From Akkermansia muciniphila (lineage in GTDB: Bacteria; Verrucomicrobiota; Verrucomicrobiia; Verrucomicrobiales; DEV007), in NCBI GenBank assembly GCA_945883495.1, contig CAMCXS010000001.1, forward strand, positions 62,001 through 126,000: a stretch of 64,000 nucleotides of DNA, in the 5' to 3' direction. Each line of letters begins with the position of its first letter. Within the stretch, counting starts at the first letter, position 1. The notes beneath the pieces are model-generated. The model had not been told where the DNA came from, made no database searches, and worked only from the letters and a program-made list of their open reading frames with translations. A program made the translations under genes and the position numbers. Positions 1 to 7,488 of this stretch are shown here, in pieces.

Positions 1-990
1 CCAAAGCGGCATCATCGCGGAACGCCAGTCTTGGCTGAAGGTCGTGCCATCGTCGGCCTGAAACTTCACTCCGTCCGGAAGACTTTCCGCCGCCAGCAAG
101 GCGCTCTTGCGCAATCCCTCCGCGAAGGCAGCGCGCCGCTCCGGATCACTCTCCATCTCCCACAATCCCCGCAGGGCGGAGACCGAGACACAGGAGGTCC
201 AATTGTGGGTCCTCGCGTAATCGAAGACCATCCCAGCTTGGCAAATCTCCAAGCGACTGCGATTTCCTTCCCCGCCGCGCTGCGTCAGCGACTCCAGGTA
301 ATCGGTTTGCCACCGGCTCTCTCCGGTGATCCGGTGCATCAGCTGGAGCACGAACAGCTGCCTCGGCGCGGACTCGAACGTGTAGCCGTTAAATCCGCCG
401 CGAAAGCCAAACGGAGCCTCCGCCGGCATCTTCCAGCCGGAAGCGATGATCGCCGTGGTCGTCGTCGTGAGGTGGCGGATGATGCGCTCGCGTTCTTCCG
501 GCGTGGCCAAGCCCGACTCCAGATAGCGCCACAACCCGAAATACCACGGCATCGTTTGATCATTCGATCCCATGGGAAAGTGGGAACGGCCATCCGTGCT
601 GACGCCACGGCCGACGAAACCGGGCACGTCGCTGATGGAATTCAGGAGCAGCAGCCCTTCCATGAGCCTCCTGGCCTTGGCAGCGTCGTCGTCCGACTTC
701 GTGGCCTTCCACCGGTTCAGCGCGCCGTCCAAGTAGAGTCCATTGAACATCGCGCCGTTTTCGATTGGCTGAAACCAGCCCAGGGCATTGGGCTTTCCCT
801 CCCGGCACTCTTCCGGCGTGGGTAACTGAATCGTGCCATCCAGATCCGTGAAATCGACGAGAACGCCGTGGCGATCCACGAAGCGACGCCAAATCTCCGC
901 GTGGGCTTGCTCCACCGCCGTGCCAGGGTCCACGGCCAAGGCGGCAGAGGTGCCCGAGAGAAGGATCAAAAAGCCAAGCCAGAAGCGCAT
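1..990 (-). CDS. Secreted protein of unknown function (3' part cut by window edge)
   Basis: The reading frame is open from an ATG at 990 to the edge, giving 330 residues with no stop, so the C-terminus lies outside the window. Residues 1-19 form a clear signal peptide (hydrophobic LGFLILL stretch, likely cleavage after ALA), so the product is exported. The mature part is rich in Trp, aromatic residues and helix-like segments, which vaguely suggests an alpha/alpha-toroid sugar-active fold, but I recognise no catalytic motif. An alternative ATG at 996 adds two residues. The start lies 8 bp after the stop of the upstream glyoxalase-fold gene, so it is probably the last visible gene of the minus-strand operon beginning with mazG. 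Function unknown. Confidence 0.75.
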   Translation of the reverse strand, partial: MRFWLGFLILLSGTSAALAVDPGTAVEQAHAEIWRRFVDRHGVLVDFTDLDGTIQLPTPEECREGKPNALGWFQPIENGAMFNGLYLDGALNRWKATKSDDDAAKARRLMEGLLLLNSISDVPGFVGRGVSTDGRSHFPMGSNDQTMPWYFGLWRYLESGLATPEERERIIRHLTTTTTAIIASGWKMPAEAPFGFRGGFNGYTFESAPRQLFVLQLMHRITGESRWQTDYLESLTQRGGEGNRSRLEICQAGMVFDYARTHNWTSCVSVSALRGLWEMESDPERRAAFAEGLRKSALLAAESLPDGVKFQADDGTTFSQDWRSAMMPLW

Positions 991-998
991 CACCATTT

Positions 999-1460
999 TC
1001 AATGCCAGCGTTGCAACTCCACGATGTTCCCCTCCGGGTCACACATGTAAATCAAGGTCAGCCGCCCCGCCCCGGGAATGTCCAGGGTCACGAGCTTCCC
1101 GAGATCGCGCCCGCCCTCACGGATCACCTCTTCCCGCTTGGCTTCCACATCCGGGACCTCAAAGGCCACATGGGCGAACCCGGGCCGGATCAGAGAGCTC
1201 GGCAGGGAAGGCTCTTGCTCGACATATTGAAAAATTTCCAGAGTGGGTCCGTGATCTCCATGACCGGGTAAGCGCAGATGACACCCCTTGGCATTCGCCG
1301 CCGGAATGCCCGTCAAGGCCTCGAACAAGGGGCCGCGATGGTCGCGTTCACTGCTGACGGGGACGCAATCGAAGACGCGGGTGTAGAACTCGACCATGCG
1401 CCGCCAGTCGTTCGCGATGAGGTTGGTGTGGGCGTAGCGGATCATCTGTTTAGCGGGCAA
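999..1460 (-). CDS. Glyoxalase/VOC-superfamily metalloprotein
   Basis: This 153-residue protein has two babbab halves of the vicinal-oxygen-chelate fold. The glyoxalase I metal ligands can be placed at H11 (YAHTNL), E75 (PTLEIF), H97 (FAHVAFEVPD) and E148 (GNIVELQ), so it is a plausible metal-dependent lyase, isomerase or dioxygenase. Glyoxalase I (methylglyoxal-glutathione isomerisation) is the closest named activity, but the substrate cannot be read from sequence. The first ATG overlaps the end of the small membrane protein gene by 11 bp. ATG at 1445 (MIRYAHTN) would remove the overlap and is equally possible. Confidence 0.85.
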   Translation of the reverse strand: MPAKQMIRYAHTNLIANDWRRMVEFYTRVFDCVPVSSERDHRGPLFEALTGIPAANAKGCHLRLPGHGDHGPTLEIFQYVEQEPSLPSSLIRPGFAHVAFEVPDVEAKREEVIREGGRDLGKLVTLDIPGAGRLTLIYMCDPEGNIVELQRWH

Positions 1461-1812
1461 AATGAGTGTAGTGAATCATGAGCAGGCCCGACAACACGAG
1501 TCCACCGCCGATCAACAAACCCGCTCCGGTGAGCACCGGCTGGAGGCAATCTCCGGGCCGCTTCCAAGCCAGCCAACCCGGGACGCCCAGGGCAACGAGT
1601 CCCGCCGCCGCTTGGCAGAGCACACGCGGCCATCCTGGCAAAAAGAGCCCGACGCCCAAAAGAACCAGCGGAACGACCACCCCGGGCAAAAACCAGCGTC
1701 CCTCCTCGGTCAACTCCGTGGCGATCAGGATCATCAATCCGGCCACGGCCACGAACACGGCGGCCACGGCGCCAAGTGAGAGAAAGAGTTCCGGAACGGT
1801 GATGAAATCCAT
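1450..1812 (-). CDS. Small four-helix membrane protein
   Basis: About 120 residues, almost entirely hydrophobic, with predicted membrane segments near 8-32, 43-60, 63-80 and 92-113. The only polar stretches are short loops (ATELTEEGRW, WKRPGDC). No family is recognised. The reading frame remains open upstream, but the ATG at 1812 (MDFITVPELF) is preferred because the preceding residues are basic and unlike a membrane protein start. It lies 40 bp after the C39-like lipoprotein gene and overlaps the glyoxalase-fold gene, so it is presumably co-transcribed. Confidence 0.65.
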   Translation of the reverse strand: MDFITVPELFLSLGAVAAVFVAVAGLMILIATELTEEGRWFLPGVVVPLVLLGVGLFLPGWPRVLCQAAAGLVALGVPGWLAWKRPGDCLQPVLTGAGLLIGGGLVLSGLLMIHYTHFAR

Positions 1813-1852
1813 GAGCTGAAACGCGGTGCGCTTGGAGTCTCGGCTTGCTCGC

Positions 1853-2521
1853 TTAATGCCGTTGCAAGCCCGCCGGCCGTTCCGAACAAACGAGAGCAGG
1901 ATACCCCATCGCTTTCCAAAACTGCACGAACTCCCCCTGGGAAATATCCACGTAGCCATACTGCGGGTCCATCAAGAGCACGCGGCTGGCCGATGCTCCC
2001 ATGACGACCACGTAATGCGCTTTGGTCTTGTCTCCCAGACCGGTCACCGTCCGGCGGTCCACGGTTTCAATCACCGGCACCGTGGCCCCAAAATAAGGCC
2101 CCTTCGGCAATTCGAGGGCCGCGATCACCGGACGCCCGGCGGCGACGTGTTCCAAAACCTGCTTGAGCGGCTCGCGCTCCATTCCCAAAGCGAAGGCGAG
2201 CAGCCCCTCCGCTTCAGCCACTTCCTTGAGTTGCAACAAGGGATATCCCTGCTTCGATGACGGCGGATGCCCCTTCACCAACCCAGGCTCCGTCACCGGA
2301 CTTGCCGGGTTCCAATAATGAATCACGCTGGCCAAGGCCGCCGCTCCACAGGATTTCTGCCCTGATTGTTTGGTCAACGGCACCTCGCAGTAGTTGTAAT
2401 CCGCATACCGCTGCGAGAATGCCGCATCCGTGGGCGAATCAGGAGACGAAGTGGCACAGCCGGTAGAAAAGAAAAGACCGGCGCTGATGAGGGCAGTGGC
2501 AAGAAGCGGAGGCGGATTCAC
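1853..2521 (-). CDS. C39-like cysteine peptidase lipoprotein
   Basis: A 222-residue lipoprotein. The GTG at 2521 overlaps the TGA of the upstream DUF1287 gene (GTGA). This start places a lipobox (STGC, Cys22) directly behind a hydrophobic segment, so it is preferred over an upstream ATG at 2587. Papain-like C39 signatures follow: a Gln-Cys region (QSGQKSCGAAAL, Cys58), His169 (KAHYVVVMG) and Asp185 (LLMDPQYGY). Family C39-like proteins cleave leader peptides or act as envelope hydrolases. No bacteriocin or exporter gene is nearby, so an envelope role at the inner face of a membrane is more likely. The physiological substrate is unknown. Confidence 0.8.
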   Translation of the reverse strand: MNPPPLLATALISAGLFFSTGCATSSPDSPTDAAFSQRYADYNYCEVPLTKQSGQKSCGAAALASVIHYWNPASPVTEPGLVKGHPPSSKQGYPLLQLKEVAEAEGLLAFALGMEREPLKQVLEHVAAGRPVIAALELPKGPYFGATVPVIETVDRRTVTGLGDKTKAHYVVVMGASASRVLLMDPQYGYVDISQGEFVQFWKAMGYPALVCSERPAGLQRH

Positions 2522-3144
2522 GGAGCGGGGTGATTCGGTCGGATCCCTTGACCGAAGCGATAATGCCCGAGGATCTTCCATTCGCAAAGCCGTTCTTCGT
2601 GCTTCGGTCCAGAACCGATGTTGTGGACGATCCAGGAGCTCCCCCGGGTCAACTCATTCGAGCCCGGGGGCGGAACGACGATCCCGATGTGGGTCAGTCC
2701 GCGGCCGTTTAAATCCCAGGCCACCAGATCCCCCGGCAAATAGTCTTCCGGCCGGTCCGTCACGGGCAAAGCGGCGCCGCGCCTTTGAAAATAGGTCTGC
2801 AAGTTCGGAACGCGCCGGTGGTCGATGTTCCGGTCGGTGCGCTGCAAGCCCCAAAGCTTCGGGTAGCGCGAAAAATGGGCCCGCATGTCCTCGTGGACCA
2901 AGACCTGAAGATCAATGCCGGCCGCCCGGTAGGCCCGGATGACTACGTCCGTGCAAACACCGCGATCCGCCGGGACATCTCCGCCAGGATAGGGAATCAC
3001 GAAATACGCCGGATCATAGCGCACCGCCTCCGAGGTCTGCTTGAGCGCCGCCGCCACCAACCCGCCGGCCAGCGGGTTCAGCGTCTCTGCGATCGCCCCA
3101 GTTGCAGCGATGAAAACCGCCAGCGTCAAAACGACCCGCATCAT
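2518..3144 (-). CDS. DUF1287 family exported protein (NlpC/P60-like fold)
   Basis: A 208-residue protein with a signal peptide (residues 1-19). It matches the DUF1287 (YijF-like) pattern: Cys64 in GVCTDVVIRAYR, the PNLQTYF element, GDLVAWDL, His152 in LTHIGIV and His174 in WIVHNIG. The Cys-His-His arrangement resembles NlpC/P60 and CHAP amidases, so a peptidoglycan-related hydrolase is a reasonable inference. The start ATG overlaps the mazG stop (ATGA), and the stop overlaps the lipoprotein start (GTGA), so translation of three genes is coupled. Confidence 0.85.
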   Translation of the reverse strand: MMRVVLTLAVFIAATGAIAETLNPLAGGLVAAALKQTSEAVRYDPAYFVIPYPGGDVPADRGVCTDVVIRAYRAAGIDLQVLVHEDMRAHFSRYPKLWGLQRTDRNIDHRRVPNLQTYFQRRGAALPVTDRPEDYLPGDLVAWDLNGRGLTHIGIVVPPPGSNELTRGSSWIVHNIGSGPKHEERLCEWKILGHYRFGQGIRPNHPAP

Positions 3145-3923
3145 GATTCGCCGGTTTTGACGGCATTCCAGGCCGCATCCATTTCCTCAAGACTCGCCTC
3201 CCGCAACGTTTTGCCATCACCGGCCAGTGCCGACTCCACCTGATGAAAGCGCTCCACGAACTTCTCGTTGGCCGCGCTCAGCAGCGTTTCGGCATCGAGC
3301 TTGTGATGCCGCGCCAAGTTCACCACGGAAAACAGCAGATCCCCGATTTCCTCCGCCACCCGCTCGCTGGCGCCCGAAGCAATCTCCGCCGCCACCTCGT
3401 CCAATTCCTCCCGCACCTTGTCCAGAACCGGCTCCGGCGAGGGCCAATCGAAGCCCACCTTAGCCGCTTTCTTCTGCAATTCCCGGGCGCGCAACAGAGC
3501 GGGAAAGCCACGCCCCACGTCCTCCAGATAACCGCGCACCTGACCGGTTTGCTCCTTCTCCGCCGCCTTGATTTGGTCCCACTGCTTCAGCACTTCCTCG
3601 CTCGTCCCCGCGCTCGCGTCCGCAAAGACGTGGGGATGCCGCCGGATGAGCTTGTCGGAGATCGCATTGCAGATGGAATCAAAGTCGAACGAGCCCGTCT
3701 CGGATCCCAGTTCCGCGTGAAAGACCACTTGGAGCAGCAGGTCGCCGAGTTCTTCCTCCATGTGCCGGATATCCCCGGACCGGATCGCGGCCACGGTTTC
3801 GTAGGCCTCCTCAATGAGGTGCGGGAGCAAGGAAAGATGCGTCTGTTCCTGATCCCAAGGGCAACCTCCCGGGGAACGGAGGGTGTGCATGATCTCGCGC
3901 AGCCGGGTGATCGGATCGTTCAT
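3141..3923 (-). CDS. mazG: Nucleoside triphosphate pyrophosphohydrolase MazG
   Basis: A 260-residue protein of the usual two-domain MazG length. It hydrolyses (d)NTPs to NMP and pyrophosphate, a house-cleaning role. The N-terminal GGCPWDQEQTH motif, the EExxE metal site at residues 38-42 and the EEELGDLLLQVVFHA helix are diagnostic. A second EEIGDLLFSVVNLARH motif marks the C-terminal domain. It is the promoter-proximal gene of a minus-strand operon that continues with DUF1287, C39-like and further genes. About 260 bp containing palindromic repeats separates it from the divergent maf gene. Confidence 0.95.
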   Translation of the reverse strand: MNDPITRLREIMHTLRSPGGCPWDQEQTHLSLLPHLIEEAYETVAAIRSGDIRHMEEELGDLLLQVVFHAELGSETGSFDFDSICNAISDKLIRRHPHVFADASAGTSEEVLKQWDQIKAAEKEQTGQVRGYLEDVGRGFPALLRARELQKKAAKVGFDWPSPEPVLDKVREELDEVAAEIASGASERVAEEIGDLLFSVVNLARHHKLDAETLLSAANEKFVERFHQVESALAGDGKTLREASLEEMDAAWNAVKTGES

Positions 3924-3987
3924 GGTGCCGGAAAAATCGCCACCCTGCCACGCGGCGCCCCGAGCGCACGCGAAAACGGCGCTCCAT

Positions 3988-4007
3988 CGGAATTCTTGGG
4001 AATTCCG
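3988..4007. repeat. Palindrome, 8-bp stem
   Basis: CGGAATTC and GAATTCCG form a perfect inverted repeat around a TTGG loop in the mazG-maf intergenic region. The same palindrome, in the opposite orientation, occurs at about 33471-33490 between rnpA and yidD. It is related in sequence to the three hairpins that follow directly at 4025-4133. Confidence 0.75.
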
Positions 4008-4024
4008 CTACTCAATCTCCCTCA

Positions 4025-4133
4025 ATCGTAGCGGAATCGCCCACGATTCCGCCTAGTTTGATCGTAGCGGAATCGCCCACGCATTCCGCCTAGTTTGATC
4101 GTAGCGGAATCGCCCACGATTCCGCCTAGAATG
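4025..4133. repeat. Three tandem palindromic repeats (36-37 bp units)
   Basis: Three near-identical units start at 4025, 4061 and 4098. Each carries GCGGAATCG, a CCCA loop and CGATTCCGC, a perfect 9-bp hairpin. The second unit has one inserted base in the right arm. The connecting sequence (CTAGTTTGATCGTA) is also conserved. They lie between the divergent mazG and maf genes and resemble REP-type or otherwise mobile palindromic units. A transcriptional role is possible but unsupported. Confidence 0.85.
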
Positions 4134-4182
4134 GCGAAAACTGCCCGGTTGACGCTCGGCGGACGATGCGCGTGGATGGGCC

Positions 4183-4758
4183 ATGCTGACGAGAAATGAC
4201 TTGGCCCTGGTCTTGGCCTCCAGCTCCCCGCGCCGACGGGATCTTCTGACCGAGGCAGGTTACGCGTTCCAGGTGGTCCCGGCGGATGTCGAGGAGATCG
4301 AGGACCCAACGCTCGATGTCGAAGAACTCGTCCGCCGCAATGCCGTTCTCAAAGCCCAAGCGATCGCCGGCCGGTTTCCTGAATCCATCGTCATCGGCTC
4401 GGACACGCTCGTCGCCTTGGACGGAGTCGCTCTCGGCAAGCCCAAAGATCTCGACGAGGCTTTCGGGATGCTCTCCCGGCTCGTCGGCCGCACCCACATC
4501 GTGCTCACGGGGGTCTGCTTGATTCGCGCCAGCGATGGGGTCGAGAAGCTGTTTGTCGAAGAAACTCGCGTCACCTTCCGGCCCCTTGGCCCCGACCAGA
4601 TCCGCCGCTATCTCGGCATGATCCATCCTCTCGACAAAGCCGGCTCCTACGCGGCTCAGGAGCATGGCGACTTCATCATCGAGCGCACCGAGGGCTCCTG
4701 GACCAACGTCGTCGGTCTGCCCATGGAAAAACTCGCCGCGGCCCTGGCCACGTTCTGA
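4183..4758 (+). CDS. maf: Maf-family nucleotide pyrophosphatase
   Basis: A 191-residue protein, the normal length for Maf/YhdE house-cleaning pyrophosphatases that hydrolyse non-canonical or pyrimidine nucleoside triphosphates. Visible motifs are SSPRRRDLL (residues 14-22), the catalytic Asp74 in IGSDTLVAL, GKPKD, and DKAGSYAAQEHG followed by NVVGLPM. The next gene starts with GTG one base after the TGA, so the acetyltransferase is probably co-translated. Confidence 0.93.
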   Translation: MLTRNDLALVLASSSPRRRDLLTEAGYAFQVVPADVEEIEDPTLDVEELVRRNAVLKAQAIAGRFPESIVIGSDTLVALDGVALGKPKDLDEAFGMLSRLVGRTHIVLTGVCLIRASDGVEKLFVEETRVTFRPLGPDQIRRYLGMIHPLDKAGSYAAQEHGDFIIERTEGSWTNVVGLPMEKLAAALATF

Positions 4759-4759
4759 G

Positions 4760-5320
4760 GTGTCCTCCGCCACGATCGATTTGCTCCCGGCCACGCCGGA
4801 GGACGCCGACGAGATCCGCGCTTTGGCCGAGTCCATCTGGTGGCGGGTCTATCCGGCCATCCTCGCCCCTGAGCAAATCCGGTTCATGCTGGATTGGATG
4901 TACGCCCCGCGGCAACTCCGCTCGGAAATCGCCAGTGGCCAAGTTCAATACCAGTTCTTCCTGCTTGGCGGAGAGCGCATCGGCTACTCCGCGCATCATG
5001 CCGGCCAGGAAAGCGGCGAAATCCACCTCTCCAAGTTCTATCTCGCGACCCAATACCACGGTCAAGGACTCGGCTCGGCGGCGCTGCAGGCGTTGATCGC
5101 TCAAGCCCGCTCCGAAGACGCCCGTTCCCTGACGCTTCGGGTCAATCGCCAAAACCACGCTGCCCTGCGCTGCTACCTCCGCAATGGATTCCACGTAATC
5201 CGGAATGTCCTCACCCACATCGGCGGAGGCTTCGTCATGGACGATCACTGGATGCGCCTGGATCTGCCGCTTACGGTTCCCGGTCCAAACGAGCCCGCGC
5301 CGCCTGCACCTCCGGCATGA
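4760..5320 (+). CDS. GNAT-family N-acetyltransferase
   Basis: A 186-residue acetyltransferase. The acetyl-CoA-binding motif A is QYHGQGLGSAA (about residues 98-108). It is followed by the conserved TLRVNRQNHAALRCYLRNGF motif B region, which supports acyl transfer from acetyl-CoA to an amine. The acceptor is unknown. The GTG at 4760, immediately after the maf stop, is chosen because upstream in-frame sequence overlaps maf. The 3' end overlaps the convergent gene 5271-6377 by 50 bp. Confidence 0.85.
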   Translation: MSSATIDLLPATPEDADEIRALAESIWWRVYPAILAPEQIRFMLDWMYAPRQLRSEIASGQVQYQFFLLGGERIGYSAHHAGQESGEIHLSKFYLATQYHGQGLGSAALQALIAQARSEDARSLTLRVNRQNHAALRCYLRNGFHVIRNVLTHIGGGFVMDDHWMRLDLPLTVPGPNEPAPPAPPA

Positions 5321-6377
5321 GGTCGAGAGTCGACTTCCGCATCGTGAACGAGGCGTCCGCCTGTCGCGCCTTCGTCAGCAACTCCATGGTCGATCCCGCC
5401 AGAAGGCGGCGCTTCGCATCCAAGCGCGCCTCCAACGCATCCCAAACTGGATGCACTTCCGGCGACAGGATGGCCCGTTGCCGGTTCAGCGCGGACGCAG
5501 CCTGAAACATTCCGTTCGAGTCCGTCAGTTTCATCACCGCCTGCGCGCTGTCCAGCAACCGCAATGACCCCAGCAAACTGAGATGAGCCGGCGTGCGCTT
5601 CTCGGCGATCGCCAACAACATGCGCGCCGAAGCGTGGCCCGGTTCCAGTTCGAGCACCTTGTGCAAACGCAATAGCACCGATTGGTGCCGCAAGTCATCC
5701 AGCCGGGGCCGGGCCCCAAGCACCGTCCGGACTTCCCCAAAAAGGCGGAGCGCCTCGTTCAGCAAACCATCCCGGCTCTCCGGTGCTGGCACTAGCCGCT
5801 TCGCCTCCTCCAGGTTGCTGACCGTGAAAATGTGCTGCGCCAACCAGGGACTGATCCCATCCGTTACCAACAGATCCACCAGATCTTCCCGGTTCGCGTC
5901 CGGTACCACCAAGAGGCTCGCGCCGCCACCCACCGATTCCCGGATCTTGCGAGCGAGGGAGTTCACCGCCAAAACCCGCGAGTCGTCCGGCGCATCCGGC
6001 AGCACTCCAGTCACCGCCACGCCAGGATCGCACTCGACCCCGTTCGCCAAAGCATCCAGGGCCAGGTTGATGGCGAGATCCGCACTCTCCATGTCCAACC
6101 GGTGCCAGCGCTGCCCAACGTGAACAATGACGCCCGTCCCGCCCCGGGCCGTCCGGGCCGAGGCCGTTCTGACACGTTCCGGGAGCCCAATCGTATTCGG
6201 CCCCGTCAGCCGGACCCGCCCGTTCGCATCCGGAGCGGCCGTCGCCTCCACGGACTCCAGCCGGAACTGCTGGGCCCCCTCGCCCGAATCGACAATCGCT
6301 AGCCCGCGGACAGTTGCCGCCTCCACGAATCCCGCCCAAGCCGTGGCCAGCCACAGAATCGTCACCCCGGTTCTCAT
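5271..6377 (-). CDS. Exported protein with a degenerate Lon (S16)-like domain
   Basis: A 368-residue protein with a signal peptide (1-20). Residues 90-195 align by eye with the Lon proteolytic domain: DMESADLAINLALDAL at the Lon DGPSAG serine motif (Ser98), DPGVAVTGVL, then VLAVNSLARKIRES where Lon has VLPVGGLKEK. The Lon catalytic lysine position appears to be Ala142, although Lys144 two residues on is kept, so proteolysis is doubtful. The C-terminal 170 residues are helical and unrecognised. The start overlaps the pyrD stop (ATGA), so it is translationally coupled to pyrD. The Lon relationship is my inference from pattern matching. Confidence 0.7.
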   Translation of the reverse strand: MRTGVTILWLATAWAGFVEAATVRGLAIVDSGEGAQQFRLESVEATAAPDANGRVRLTGPNTIGLPERVRTASARTARGGTGVIVHVGQRWHRLDMESADLAINLALDALANGVECDPGVAVTGVLPDAPDDSRVLAVNSLARKIRESVGGGASLLVVPDANREDLVDLLVTDGISPWLAQHIFTVSNLEEAKRLVPAPESRDGLLNEALRLFGEVRTVLGARPRLDDLRHQSVLLRLHKVLELEPGHASARMLLAIAEKRTPAHLSLLGSLRLLDSAQAVMKLTDSNGMFQAASALNRQRAILSPEVHPVWDALEARLDAKRRLLAGSTMELLTKARQADASFTMRKSTLDLMPEVQAARARLDREP

Positions 6378-7426
6378 CTCGTTTCCATCGTTTCCCGGAT
6401 GATCTCGCTCACCAGCCCCGGTCCGCGGTAAATCAACCCGGTGTAGACTTGCACCAAAGCGGCGCCCGACCGGAGCCGTTCTCTGGCGTCCGCGCCGCTC
6501 AAAATGCCGCCCACGGAAATCACCGGGATGGAAGCGGAGAGCTCACTGCGCCAGAGTCGCAAGCATTCCAACGATTTCGCAGCGAGCGGCCGTCCACTAA
6601 GCCCGCCCGCTTCTCCGGCCAGCGGGTGTCCCTGTACGGCGGAGCGATCGATGGTGGTGTTCGTCGCGATCACCGCATCCAACGGCAAGCGATTGATCAC
6701 GGCCGCCAAATCCGCCGTCTGCTCGGGACTCAAATCCGGCGCCACTTTCACGGCGATGGGCCGGTAAATTCCGTGCTCGGCTTGCAACAACCTCCGCTCC
6801 TCCAAAAGTCGATCGAAAAGGGCCGCGAACGCATTCACGGATTGCAGGTCCCGCAACCCCTTCGTATTCGGGGAGGAGAGATTCACCGCCACGTAGTCCG
6901 CGACCGGATAGAACGCCCGCAGGCCCGCCACATAATCCTCCACGGCCCGCTCGTTGGGCGTGTCGAAATTCTTCCCCAAGTTCACGCCCAAGACGCCCCG
7001 GAACGTGCGCCGCCGCTCCAAATGGCGGAGCATCGCCTCCAAGCCAGGGTTGTTGAAGCCCATCCGGTTGATCACCGCCTCCTCCCGGATCAACCGGAAG
7101 AGCCGGGGCGGTTCGTTCCCTGGTTGCGGCCGGGGCGTCACCGTTCCCACCTCAATGTGCCCGAAGCCGAGCGCGCCAAAGCCATCCACCGCTTCCCCAG
7201 TCTTGTCCATACCGGCGGCCAGCCCGATCCGGTTCGGGAAACGCAGCCCCATGACCGTGACTCCCCCTTCGTCGCCTTCGTAGGCGGGAGCCCGCAGCAG
7301 TCCAAGCCGCTCCGCCCAGCACAAGCCGTCCAACGTCACATGGTGCGCTTGTTCCGCGTCCATCCGGAACAAGAGCCCCCGTGCCAGCTTGTACGCGCCC
7401 TCCCACATACTCCCATCAACGGACAT
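6374..7426 (-). CDS. pyrD: Dihydroorotate dehydrogenase (quinone), class 2
   Basis: A 350-residue flavoprotein that oxidises dihydroorotate to orotate with a quinone acceptor, the fourth step of pyrimidine synthesis. Class 2 features are an N-terminal amphipathic helix region (residues 8-45) for membrane association, GLAAGMDKTGE, FNNPG, GVNLGKN and the catalytic serine loop VNLSSPNTKGLR (about 181-191). The FMN phosphate site ISVGGILSGADA and QVYTGLIYRGP follow. It is divergent from the PurC-like gene (62 bp apart) and coupled by ATGA to the downstream exported protein. Confidence 0.96.
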   Translation of the reverse strand: MSVDGSMWEGAYKLARGLLFRMDAEQAHHVTLDGLCWAERLGLLRAPAYEGDEGGVTVMGLRFPNRIGLAAGMDKTGEAVDGFGALGFGHIEVGTVTPRPQPGNEPPRLFRLIREEAVINRMGFNNPGLEAMLRHLERRRTFRGVLGVNLGKNFDTPNERAVEDYVAGLRAFYPVADYVAVNLSSPNTKGLRDLQSVNAFAALFDRLLEERRLLQAEHGIYRPIAVKVAPDLSPEQTADLAAVINRLPLDAVIATNTTIDRSAVQGHPLAGEAGGLSGRPLAAKSLECLRLWRSELSASIPVISVGGILSGADARERLRSGAALVQVYTGLIYRGPGLVSEIIRETMETR

Positions 7427-7488
7427 TTCGCCGCGCTGCCAACCAAAAACACTTGCAAACGCCCTCGCGCGCGAGTGGTTGCCCCTTC

